A stretch of 64,000 nt of DNA from Ceratodon purpureus (taxonomy: Eukaryota; Streptophyta; Bryopsida; Pseudoditrichales; Ditrichaceae): contig CM026429.1 in assembly GCA_014871385.1 (NCBI GenBank), forward strand, positions 12,747,783 through 12,811,782. The letters are read 5' to 3'. This document shows, one piece after another, positions 44,293 to 54,263 of the stretch; the stretch's first letter is position 1, and every line of letters begins with the position of its first letter. The translations under genes were made by a program, and so were the position numbers. The notes under the pieces were generated by a model. It did no database searches. It was not told the DNA's origin and saw nothing but the letters and a program-made list of their open reading frames with translations.

Positions 44293-45786
44293 ATGACGTC
44301 TAAGAGGAAGAAGGCGAGCAGACAGCATAGACCTAGAGCACAGATTTCTATGCATCAAGTTCTAGACGTTCAGGATCTGAGTGACGATAACACTGTAGGT
44401 CGTAGTGAGGGGGAAGGCGGAAGTGATAGAGTTTTCAGTACCGAGGAGTTTAGTGACCCATTCGATCTTTCTGAATTTGAGGAGGGACTCCGTGAGAGGA
44501 TGCTTGATGCTGCGCCAATGTTGAAAGGGCGTGATGCCGAGTACGGGAGAGTGTTTTTCACTGAGGTCGTTGGTCTCTCCGAGCAAGGCCCGCTTCTAAA
44601 GGACGTGGCTAAGTGTTATGCTTTCATCAGTGATGAAGAAATAGGGATGGTGTGGAAAACAGGAGCTTCGAAGGGGCGATACGAGTTCTCGAGATGCGAG
44701 GATGATGACCAGCTGAAGACGTTTGGACAACAGTATTTCAAGGTCTATGGTAATCGGCCCCACAACAACTACTTTTGTCTACGTTTTCTAAGAGCTTGTT
44801 TCGCTTCTTTTGTGTACGGGAAACAAGTTAACTGGTGCGCTGAGGCTTTGGACCGACACCAAATGCGACTGAAGTCCGCTTGTCGAAATCCGTCGAAGCT
44901 CGGCCCAGTTGCAACCAGATGTCAAGTGGAAGGATTGTGCAGGATAATCAAGGAGCTCTCTCACTCAGGTACAGCTGTAGCACAGCCTGATGTTCGGGGT
45001 TGCGAGTTGAAGGCTGCATTGGAACTCGAGCAGCAAAAGATGAAGGAAGTTGAGTCAATTGAGGATCGCCTACACGATATACGGCAGAAGTATAATGCGA
45101 GTCTCGAAAGGATGAGAGGAGAATCACTTGAGGCAGTAGAAGAGGATTTGAATGACAAGTATTCTGCGAAACTGAAGGAGGCGAGGCAGATTTTACGTAG
45201 CGAGGGTGCTACTGTTTTGTACAAGGAGACCATTGCCGAGGTAGAGGATTTGCACAAAGATCTCGCATTTATGAGGGAAGTCGATGCCCAAATCCGAAAG
45301 GATATTGTTGACCTTGAATTACAATTAGGGAATGAATCTAAATTACTGGCGGATTACAAGGGAGAATTAGAGGTATGTAAAAAAGCAGTGAGGGCCGCGA
45401 GGGAAGAGACGCTCATTCTTAAAACACCAAGAGTGTTTGAGTATCCACAGGTTCAATCCATTCCTCCCATGAATTTTGCAGGTAAAGATGCGTGTTCTTA
45501 CTGTGGGCTCGGATTTATTTGGAGAGCAGCTGTACTGTCTTCTTGCGGTTGTTTTTTGCACCCTCCTTGTGCCGCAGAGATGATCTTGTTGCAGAGTTAC
45601 CGATGTGTGATTTGCAAGGATGTTCTTTTGGCATCGTCTCCCATGCATCTCTCCGAGCCTTGGGTTGCTCAGTTTGGTGGTCAGCTGAATAGCAAACAGG
45701 AGGCGGAGTGTAGTAGTTTTGCAGCAGTTCTTAATGCTGCAAAGGATAGTGCCAAGGGACCAACAATGACTGGATCGAAGACTTGA
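44293..45786 (+). CDS. Coiled-coil protein with C-terminal RING-like zinc finger
   Basis: Intact 497-codon single exon starting MTSKRKKASRQHRPRA (basic, possible nuclear signal). Residues about 60-200 form an unrecognised globular region (GRVFFTEVVGLSEQGPLL, NYFCLRFLRACFASFVYG). Residues about 235-375 are strongly coiled-coil (ALELEQQKMKEVESIEDRL, LHKDLAFMREVDAQIRKDI). Eight putative zinc ligands follow: C401, C404, C418, C420, H423, C426, C438, C441 (C-x2-C-x13-C-x-C-x2-H-x2-C-x11-C-x2-C), a RING-type spacing that suggests ubiquitin or SUMO ligase activity (inference). It lies inside the inner element, convergent with the ParB-methyltransferase gene. No similar protein recognised. Confidence 0.75.
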   Translation: MTSKRKKASRQHRPRAQISMHQVLDVQDLSDDNTVGRSEGEGGSDRVFSTEEFSDPFDLSEFEEGLRERMLDAAPMLKGRDAEYGRVFFTEVVGLSEQGPLLKDVAKCYAFISDEEIGMVWKTGASKGRYEFSRCEDDDQLKTFGQQYFKVYGNRPHNNYFCLRFLRACFASFVYGKQVNWCAEALDRHQMRLKSACRNPSKLGPVATRCQVEGLCRIIKELSHSGTAVAQPDVRGCELKAALELEQQKMKEVESIEDRLHDIRQKYNASLERMRGESLEAVEEDLNDKYSAKLKEARQILRSEGATVLYKETIAEVEDLHKDLAFMREVDAQIRKDIVDLELQLGNESKLLADYKGELEVCKKAVRAAREETLILKTPRVFEYPQVQSIPPMNFAGKDACSYCGLGFIWRAAVLSSCGCFLHPPCAAEMILLQSYRCVICKDVLLASSPMHLSEPWVAQFGGQLNSKQEAECSSFAAVLNAAKDSAKGPTMTGSKT

Positions 45787-46728
45787 GAAGACCACTCCAT
45801 CTCTAAATCGGCATACTTAATGGCAGATAGATGTTGCGAGAACATGAAATATTGGTCCATTCTATCTGAGGGCTTCTATACTTATTTTTATATATAGTGA
45901 CTACTGTAATACGTGAACGAAGAATTTTTTATTAATACTTCATGAAATGTCATAGGTCGGTTAATTAGATACTACAATTTTGGACTGATATATATGTATT
46001 GCAGTAAGTACTGATTTCAAGACTGAATTCTAATGAGACCAATTTTCAATGTTAAAATGGTATTCTATGAGGTGCTAATTAATATGACACTGAATTGTAT
46101 TTGATGGTGTCTGTTATATTAGTGTCGTCTCGAACATAAGCCAATTGTAAAAACATCTGGACCGACACCTACTCACGTAGTCCTTACTGGATTCTAACGA
46201 ATTTGACATTTATTGTAAATGGGAATACTTGCAAACAACAAATGTTGATCCTCATGAATTACTGGCCTTCTGATCTAATTAAAAATGTATATCTGTTCCG
46301 TATATAAAATTTACATGCAATCTCTGAGTTACTGAAATGAAAAAAATGAAGGGATGAATGATAATAAGTAAGATATAGAATTAGAGAGAAATGGTTCCAC
46401 ATGCTTAACCTGTGTCCTTGAATTTAAAACGGTCCGCCAATTTACTGAATTATTCGGAAGTGGAATTATTAGGCGGTGAATTTTGCGCATGTAGTGAAGC
46501 AAAAATTCAAACTCATTAGAAATGGCTTCAATTCAGAACCTAGTGACTAATTTACTAGAATTTATGTAAATGCGCATTTGAGCAGAAACTAATTAAGAAT
46601 ATTAGTATTGGGACTCCGATATGGAATTCTGTGATAATACTATTTAAACGAAAAAATCACTAAAAAGAGAAGGATACAAAATGAATATGCCAAAGAAGAC
46701 ATTCAAAATTTAAACATTGAAAGAAAAT
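45787..46728. other. AT-rich spacer between convergent genes
   Basis: No ORF of note; contains the 3' ends of the RING-like gene and the ParB-methyltransferase gene. Confidence 0.6.
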
Positions 46729-49700
46729 CTAAGGTACAAATTCGACGTCATCCTCAGAGGCACTATGATCGATATAATATAGAACTCTAGGATCGTAATT
46801 TATGTTAGAGCTTGTTGATGCGCTAGAGCTACTTGTGGAAAGTTCTGCAAGAGCACAAGCTTGAAATTCGGCATACTCTGGTAATCGAAAAGTAGGACTT
46901 GTTGGAGACGATGCAACGCGCCACAGATCTCTAAGTATCAAGTGACTGCAAAAACCAGAATTCAATGTTGTTAAAACTCATGTGCAGAGTTGAAAGATAG
47001 GGAGAGGGGTAGGGAGACAGAGGCTGTGTGACTGGGAAAGCCGGGGGAGGGGTGGGGTGGGCTTCGGGAGAGGGATGGGCTGGGCTAGGGGGAAGGGGTG
47101 GGGAGATAGGGGGAGGGGGGAAGGGGTGGGGAGATAATAGGAGGGAAGGAGGGGTGGGGAGATAGAGGGAGGGGGGGGGGAGGAGGGGTTGGGAGATAGA
47201 GGCAGGGGTTCAGGGGTGGGGGGGGGAGGGGTAGGATGGGCTTCGGGGGAGGGTTGGGGTGGGCTTCGGGGGAGGGATGGGGTGGGCTTCGGGGGAGGGA
47301 TGGGGTGCGCTTCGGGGGAGGGATGGGGTGGGCTGGGGGGAAGGGGTGGGGAGATAGAGGGAGGGGAGGAGGGGTGGAGGGGTGGGGAGATAATAGGAGG
47401 GGGGGAGGGGTGGGGAGATAGAGGCAGGGGTTGGGGGGCGGGGAGATAGAGGAGATAATGAGGGAGAGAGAGACAGGGATAGGGGAAGAGAATTGATGAC
47501 ATAGGAAGGAGGTTAGGGGGCAGGGATAAATACATAAACATTCAGAAGAGTGTACAACACAGGAGGGAGTGGGCCATGGGAAGAGGAAGAAATTAAAGAA
47601 GCAATGAAAGATGGATTGGAAAAGTAGAGTGGGGACAAAAACTTGTGAAAATGGTACGAAGGCGGAACTTACTTACATAGATTAACTTTTTCCTTATCAG
47701 GAAGGGGCTCCTCGTCATCATAGTCTTCAAGGTCTTCTGTGTGAACAGGCATAGCTGGTGGTAATAATTTAGGAATGAACATGAGAGGTTCGAGAACCTC
47801 TGTGAATATCGACGTATCACCTTCAAGTGCAACAATGTGCCTGGAAGCAGCCCGAGCAGCCCTAACAGAGGCTCCTGAATCAAGAAGCAGTAATTAATTC
47901 TTATCCTCAAAAACAATATTTTAAAAAAATGAAAATCCAGGTAAAATATTACTGACCAGATCCAGTGCTAAGGTCCACGATAACTCCATCACTTGGACAT
48001 AATGCAGTCTCAAAAAGTTGTAGTAAAGAATCTGATTTTTCTTTAGGACCTCTCCAGAAAGCGCAGTCTTTTTTCTTCTTAAGGGCCGTCTCAGAAGTGA
48101 CGACATTGAAGACAACATCATCCCTCACCAAGTCAACATTCCGAAACTCAGGATTGGCGCCATAGTGAAGCTCTTTTGGCTGTCTCTTGACAGAAGAAGG
48201 AAGGGAGCGGACAAGGGCAATAACTCGCGATTTCAAAGTCTGGAAATAATGAATTTGTTAGTATCAGAAAATAGTTTTCAAGGAATTACAACTTTAAAGA
48301 TATTGAAGAAGAGGGAGTTAGAACTTACAAACTTTGAAGAGTCCAAGGGGTGACATAAGTGGAGGGAATTGATGACTGTCCACTCTTGCTTCTCTATCAG
48401 ATTATTGTTGTTGAAAAAACGCGATAGTTCTTTCTTAATCTGGAGGTTGTCTGGGTAGAAAATAAGTAGTGCCCCGTCGTCATGAAGAAATCCTCCAGAA
48501 AAACCAACGACAAGTTCGAAAAAATTATCAACCTTCTCATTCCAAGAAGGAATAGAGGTAGGGGGCTGTGACACTCCTGGTACTGGAAGACCGTCTGGGT
48601 ACTCTGCTATAACTAGGTCACATGAAGGCTTATCCGAAAACTGTCCCTCGAAAGAGAACTCCTTACCAGCTCTGACCTGAAATTAGTGAATCAGTCATTA
48701 CTTCCCAAATACAAACAAGGATAATACAGTAAGAATTGAAAAGAATTGGTTTAAAATTATACCTTTCTCAAAAAAGAGGTCATTGCATCATAGGAGGGTG
48801 GGAACTTCTTGTTCTCTGATTTGAACTTCACCATACCCGGGAACGTGTCATTCAGAACAAGAACCGTGCTAGATGTACTCGAAGAAGAAACTGGCTGCAG
48901 CAATTTCATGGACTTCAAAGAAGGGGGTGTTAGCTCATGCGGTGATGCTGCCCCTATCGGAGATATATGAGGGCGCTTGGCGGATTGAGTCGGTTGCTCC
49001 AGAGGAGCACTGACTGCGTCTACCTCGATTCCCTCCTCACCATTCTGAACACTCTGTCCCTCAGCCGGCACGGACTTGGGCTCCTTGCCAGCCGCGGTTG
49101 TAGCCGGAATATCTTCGTCTTGATCATCCTCTAACTCATCCGCCTTCCTCTTAAGAACTCGACCCTTTCCAGCCCCCTTGCCTTTCCTATTCCTGCCCTT
49201 TCGAGTTGGGGGTGACTTATTCGTGACTTCGGGGGCTGCTTTAGCTGGAAGCAACGACAGAGCAGGCTGAATCGAATCTCGGAGAGGTACATCAAAGGCC
49301 GGGGGCTTTTTAGGTGGACAATCCATATACCAACCACATCTATCGTAATGAACGGGGTCCCAAGCTTTAAGCATGGCAGGGGTATACATACACTTAGTGC
49401 TACTGAGATCTAAATAATTCGCGAAAAATGCAGGAACTTTAGAGACTGCCTTGCGAGGATAGAGAATGTACTTGAAGTACCTAAAAAGAACCCTCTTAAC
49501 AGCTTGAGGGAAACAGGGCATCTGGTCTGAAGTCTTGTTCTTGTGCACCTGGTCGGGACCTTTGAACTCCCGGAAAAAGGCAACGTCCCACAAGGAGCAT
49601 CGCATAGACTCGACATAATCAAAAACACGCTCAATAGGATCTTCACCCTCAGGCTCATAATTGATACTAACCCCCATATCATCAATCACATGAGAGAAGA

Positions 49701-52700
49701 GGTCTTCCACCTCGACTGCCAACTGCAACGCCACCATCATAAAGCTTAGAATTGTAAACTGCCTAAAACGAAGCATGAATTGAACATAAAAAATAATTAA
49801 AAAAAACATTAGCCACTCATATGGTACTGTCGTTGCCGGCAGTACCCTGGCCGAGCTCATCGACGCATGCTACCCTCGCTGATAAGCAGGGCCTGGGTAC
49901 AGCGGGCAACCGCAGTGCCCTTCGACTGAACAGTCTCTGGGTACTGCCGTTGCCGGCAGTACCCTGGCCGAGCTCATCGACGCATGCCACCCTCGCTGAT
50001 AAGCAGGGCCTGGGTACAGCGGGCAACCGCTAAGCCCTTCGACTGAACAGTCTCTGGGTACTGCCGTTGCCGGCAGTACCCTGGTCGAGCTCATCGACGC
50101 ATGCTACCCTCGCTGATAAGCAGGGCCTGGGTACAGCGGGCAACCGCTAAGCCCTTCGACTGAACAGTCTCTGGGTACTGCCGTTGCCGGCAGTACCCTG
50201 GTCGAGCTCATGCAAAACTAGTTTTAATGAAATACAAAAAAACATAAATATAAAATTGAGTGACTGTGAAAGTATAGGAAACCTCACCTGCGCCCACCAA
50301 GTAGCCTTGTGCAGCCAAGGTGGAAAAATAACATCCGAGAACTTCGGCTTCGGAAATCTATGTGACTCACGGATTGAGGGAGAGGAGTTCCAGCGCTGGA
50401 GCCACTTCACTTTCATCTTCGGCGGCATCGCTGATGTCGCTAACATCCACAGCTTCTCCTGAGTCATCTCAGGGGAATCGTCATACTTCTCGTAGTGTAA
50501 TTTTATCTGCTCAAGGAAGGCTGTAGTGTTGACTGGGTCCGCTATGGGAAGAAGCTTCTTTAATTCACTGAGAAACGTGTCTGCAGTTCTCTTCACGGCC
50601 TTACTGATCCACTCGTCCACAGATTTGGAGGTCCACTGATGCGGCTCTGGATACCTCTCATAAAAGCGACGTTTTGCAGCTGATGCAGCCTCACCTAATT
50701 CTTGCTGCAACCAGATGTGTACAAGTGATTTACAATCAAATAAAGAAGCTCACATGCAAGTTTTATCAAAAAATCAGAATTTGATCATACCTGATGAAGC
50801 ACAGAATTCAGCCCTTCCAATGTCAATGTATACCAGGTACGTTTAGCTCCGGCCTGCTTCGCTTTTGCACTGTCCAGTGTTGCCTTGCTCACAATTCCCT
50901 CGAAATAGGAAAAGGGTTGAGGTGCAATGCTCTGAATGCGATAAAGTTTATGAACCATGTTGGTCTCGACATGAGATTTCTGGTTCCTCCTGTACATTAC
51001 ACAAAGGAGTTAAGGGATGGGCTGGACAAGTATGAGAAATCGAAATGCATGTGATTCGACTATAAGTCTTACCAGTTTACTTCGTGTAGAGCCTCTAGAA
51101 CTAATGCAACCTCGCCCTTCGGGTCAAGGATAATACTCTCCACTCTGAAATGCCATGAGAGATCTCCTGAATGAAATTGGTCAATGACAGGGAGCCATGC
51201 CTGAAGTCTATGATTCCCGTCCCAAACCATAAACATCTTATTCGAAAACAATTTAAGATCATCATCTGCAAGTAGTTCTTGTTCAAATTCCTCGTTTCGA
51301 GCTTGCCACTCCACACTCCATTTATCAGAAATGGCCTTTGTAACATCCCTGGTTTTACCATGATTGTCCTCAAGAGCCACATAGAAATAACCATTTCCCT
51401 CGAGGTAACCGCAGCTAGTGAAATGAGATGACAATGTAAGAACATCATTCTTCAACGACGGCCTCACTACAGGTAATGCCATCATTCTACAAAGAGGTAT
51501 GTGAAGTTTTCCCTTCTTAGTAGGCTTCCATCTCAGTAAATCTAGCCGCGATGCTGTATTCGTTTGGGCCTTCCCCACCAGCTCATTGAGCTTAAGATTC
51601 ACCTCCAATTCCGTCAACGGGGCCGCATCAGCCTCTGTGTAAACACACACTCACAATTATTTAAATTGAGTTCAAATGTAACAAATCCAGACTGTAAGAC
51701 GTGGACTTTAAATTTCCTAAGCAATTTAGTGAACAGACATGGAATGTCAACAATATCAAAACGAAGTAAACCATTGAATGGTGCTGCCGGCAACGGCCCA
51801 TGCTTGAGATTCACTTCCAATATCGCCATGCCCACAAAGGCACTGTCGGGGTACTGCCGGCAACGGCAGTACCTCCACAGTGTCAATGGAGAAAACTCCA
51901 ATGACACTCTCGGGGTACTGCGGTTGCCGGCAGTACCCCAAGGGTGCACCCTCTCCCACGATCGCCATGCCCACAAATGAACCCTTGGGGTACTGCCGGC
52001 AACGGCAGTACCTCCAGAGTGTCTATGGAGAAAACTCCAACGACACTCTCGGGGTACTGCGGTTGCCGACAGTACCCCAAGGGTGCACCCTCTCCCACGA
52101 TCGCCATGCCCACAAATGAACCCTTGGGGTACTGCCGGCAACGGCAGTACCTCCAGAGTGTCTATGGAGAAAACTCCAACGACACTCTCGGGGTACTGCG
52201 GTTGCCGGCAGTACCCCAAGGGTGCACCCTCTCCCCCGATCGCCATGCCCACAAATGCACCCTTGGGGTACTGCCGGCAACGGCAGTACCTCCAGAGTGT
52301 CTATGGAGAAAACTCCAACGACACTCTCGGGGTACTGCGGTTGCCGGCAGTACCCCAAGGGTGCACCCTCTCCCCCGATCGCCATGCCCACAAATGCACC
52401 CTTGGGGTACTGCCGGCAACGGCAGTACCTCCAAAGTGTCCATGGAGTTTTCTCCAAGGACACTCTCGGGGTACTGCGGTTGCCGGCAGTACCCAGAGGG
52501 TGCACCCTCTCCCCCGATCGCCATGCCGAGGGAGCACCCTTGGGGTACTGTCGGCAACCGCAGTACCCCGAGACTGACCTCGGAGAAAACTCCAGGGACG
52601 GTCTAGAGGTACTGCCGTTGCCGGCAGTACCCCAACGGCGCACCCCTTTCCCCGATTGCCACTCCCACTTAGGGGTCGGGGGGTACTGCCGGCAACGGCA

Positions 52701-53006
52701 GTACCTCCAGACTATCCATGGAGAAATCTCTGTGGATAGTCTTGGGGTACCGCCGTTGCCGGCAGTACCCCGCGATGGTGTCGCAGCAAATATTCAAACA
52801 AAGGGACATGAATTCATACCCTCTTCATCGTCGTCTTGATCCTCGGCTTCTTCTTGTGGTGGAGTCTCCTCTGGCGTATGGGAATCTCCATCGTCTTTGG
52901 AAACCGCCTCCTTCACTTCCGGTGAGGCCATATCTTCGTCCTCTCCATGCTTCATTTCGGCGTCCTCGCAATCCTCCTCTTCCTGGCGCTGTCCAGACTG
53001 AGGCAT
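46729..53006 (-). CDS. ParB-like domain / amino-methyltransferase-like fusion protein, nine exons, intact
   Basis: Exons: 53006-52820, 51634-51073, 50989-50791, 50704-50288, 49722-48763, 48676-48329, 48239-47957, 47874-47673, 46945-46729. All junctions are GT-AG, all phases agree, total 3,375 nt = 1,124 aa. Residues 1-62 are acidic. About 85-250 look like a ParB/sulfiredoxin-fold domain: IPLCRMM...VVRP and FMVWDGNHRLQAW (G-N-H-R at 202-205). Residues 251-775 are unrecognised, with a basic linker (RKGRNRKGKGAGKGR). Residues 776-1055 resemble a beta-class DNA amino-methyltransferase: AEYPDG at the motif IV position (799-804), WRGPKEKSDSLLQLF, then motif I VIVDLSTGSGAS (977-988) and HIVALEGD. 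The ParB + methylase pairing is known in phage and bacterial proteins. Motif IV lacks D/N-P-P-Y, so catalysis is doubtful. Possible extra first exon at 53664-53386. Confidence 0.75.
46978..47470 (+). repeat. G-rich purine tract in the last intron of the ParB-methyltransferase gene
   Basis: About 490 bp of GGGGAGGGGTGGGGAGATAG-like units, including GGGCTTCGGGGGAGGGATGG repeated four to five times (47,230-47,330). Many G3-G4 runs within short spacing: potential G-quadruplexes on the plus strand, C-rich in the transcript. The Pro-rich minus frame here (47541-46978) is a by-product. Confidence 0.9.
49823..50213. repeat. 117-bp tandem array with hairpins, in intron 4
   Basis: Units start at 49823, 49940 and 50057, with a partial one at 50174. 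Each starts with a hairpin of 10-bp arms GGTACTGCCG / CGGCAGTACC around TTGC. The array lies in the intron between exons ending 50288 and starting 49722. Minor differences (GCAGTG versus GCTAAG) separate the units. Confidence 0.95.
51779..52775. repeat. 139-bp tandem array with hairpins, in intron 1
   Basis: Period 139 bp is clear between 51,988, 52,127, 52,266 and 52,405, with drifted units on both sides. Each unit carries the same GGTACTGCCG...CGGCAGTACC hairpin twice in opposite orientation, separated by a second palindrome (AGTGTCTATGGAG ... CTCCAACGACACT) and by GGGTGCACCCTCTCCC. About 14 hairpins in all. Fills the 1.19-kb intron between exons ending 52820 and starting 51634. Confidence 0.95.
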
Positions 53007-53385
53007 CTATTGAAGCAATGCAATCTCTAGGGTTAGTGTAGAGAAGGGAAAAACCGAAAGAGAAAGGCAAGAACTGATCCTAAGGAAGTATGGAGCCAAG
53101 GCCCGACTGAATGAAAGCAAACTATAAAAAGTACAGACAGAGAGGGAGGGTGCCCTCTACGATCGGCCATTATGGGATAGCTAAAAGAATGAGTGATTCC
53201 ATAAGATAATCGCTACACATGGTGAATGTTGAATTAGGATAAGAAATAAACGACACAGTAAATTTGTAGAAATTGCAAATATTATATTCACTTGATGATG
53301 ATCTCCAATTGTCTGTCATACTCCTAACACTTCGTTAGAAAATTAATCAAATCTAATCATTTCCAGTTGAAGGAAATGAATTTAC

Positions 53386-53664
53386 CTTGTCGTCGCTGCT
53401 GTCACTTGATTCAGACAGCACCTGTTGGCAGATTCTCTTCTCTGTCTTCCCTGTCTTCTGCCGTCTACCGTAGCGTAAGGTTTGATTGTCACAGTCCTCG
53501 GGTTCCTCTTCTAACGGTTCAGTAAACAATACCTTTGTAATCCCCTCTTTCTCAAATCGCTCACTCTGTTTAAGCTTCTTTGCCATCCTACTCCTTGCTA
53601 ATTGCTTTGCCGAGCTATAATGCGTCCCCTGCTTTCTCCTCCTCTTTCTAGTTGACTCCTGCAT
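53386..53664 (-). CDS. Basic/acidic exon, possible true first exon of the ParB-methyltransferase gene
   Basis: ATG at 53664 opens MQESTRKRRRKQG (nuclear-signal-like KRRRK), followed by ARSRMAKKLKQ and an acidic tail SESSDSSDDK. It ends at GACAAG|GTAAAT after 93 codons, phase 0. An acceptor CAATAG lies immediately before the ATG at 53006, also phase 0, so this exon can be joined to the nine-exon gene, giving about 1,217 aa. Otherwise it ends at a stop at 53,353 as a 103-aa protein. Cannot be decided from sequence alone. Confidence 0.5.
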
Positions 53665-53736
53665 GTCACTCACAAGCCATCTAACAACCACCACATAACA
53701 AAAGACAAACCAAAGACGATTGGTGCTCAAACACAC

Positions 53737-54263
53737 GTATCAGTGCTGATACTCAAAAAGAGAGAGCACACCTCAGTCCAGCAATCTATAATGTAAACTG
53801 AGGAACCCTAACACAGAATAAAATATAGAATTTGAATAAATCATATGCATGCATTAGTCCTATATATATAACTAATGCATAAATATGATTAATTCAAAGT
53901 CTATATGTTTATTACTTTAAATGTAGAAGGAAAAGACGGCTCATTCTAATCTAATCACACCCCATATAAAATAGAATCTGCTCCACCATTCAAATACTTA
54001 AAGCAATATTCTAAAAATCTTACTACATATTTATGGGCCTGCAAAAAGCAACATTATAATTAGTTAGCGCCGTCTCTCTTCAATCATACATTCGTTACGT
54101 AGCAGAATGAGTCATTACCTAGTCGTCCACATGGACATTCCATTTTGAATAAAATGATCAACAGCGATGCATCATTCCTCTCACTTTGCTCTCGCGATAC
54201 AGCTTTGCTAGTACACTCCCTCTTCTCCGTTATTCCTCTAGTATCTCTGAGTTGCCTGCGAAT
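53737..54263. promoter_or_regulatory. Intergenic region between divergent ParB-methyltransferase and transposase genes
   Basis: The two genes point away from each other across this AT-rich 0.5-kb stretch (TATATATATAACTA near 53,863), so promoters of both should lie here. C/T-rich sequence precedes the transposase ATG (54,264). No specific site assigned. Confidence 0.4.

Noticed and set aside
46978..47541. 187-codon Pro/Ser-rich frame
   Set aside because: Product of the G-rich purine tract in an intron.
51614..52839. Several 70-220 codon frames on both strands rich in GYCRQ and GVLRLPAVPQG repeats
   Set aside because: They are translations of the 139-bp hairpin array inside an intron; the same array is open in several frames and on both strands.
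46729..53006. ParB-methyltransferase gene as an integrated giant-virus or bacterial fragment
   Set aside because: It has eight GT-AG introns, lies inside well-defined MULE termini and has a diverged second copy in another element. A viral or bacterial ultimate origin stays possible, but the present locus is a transposon.
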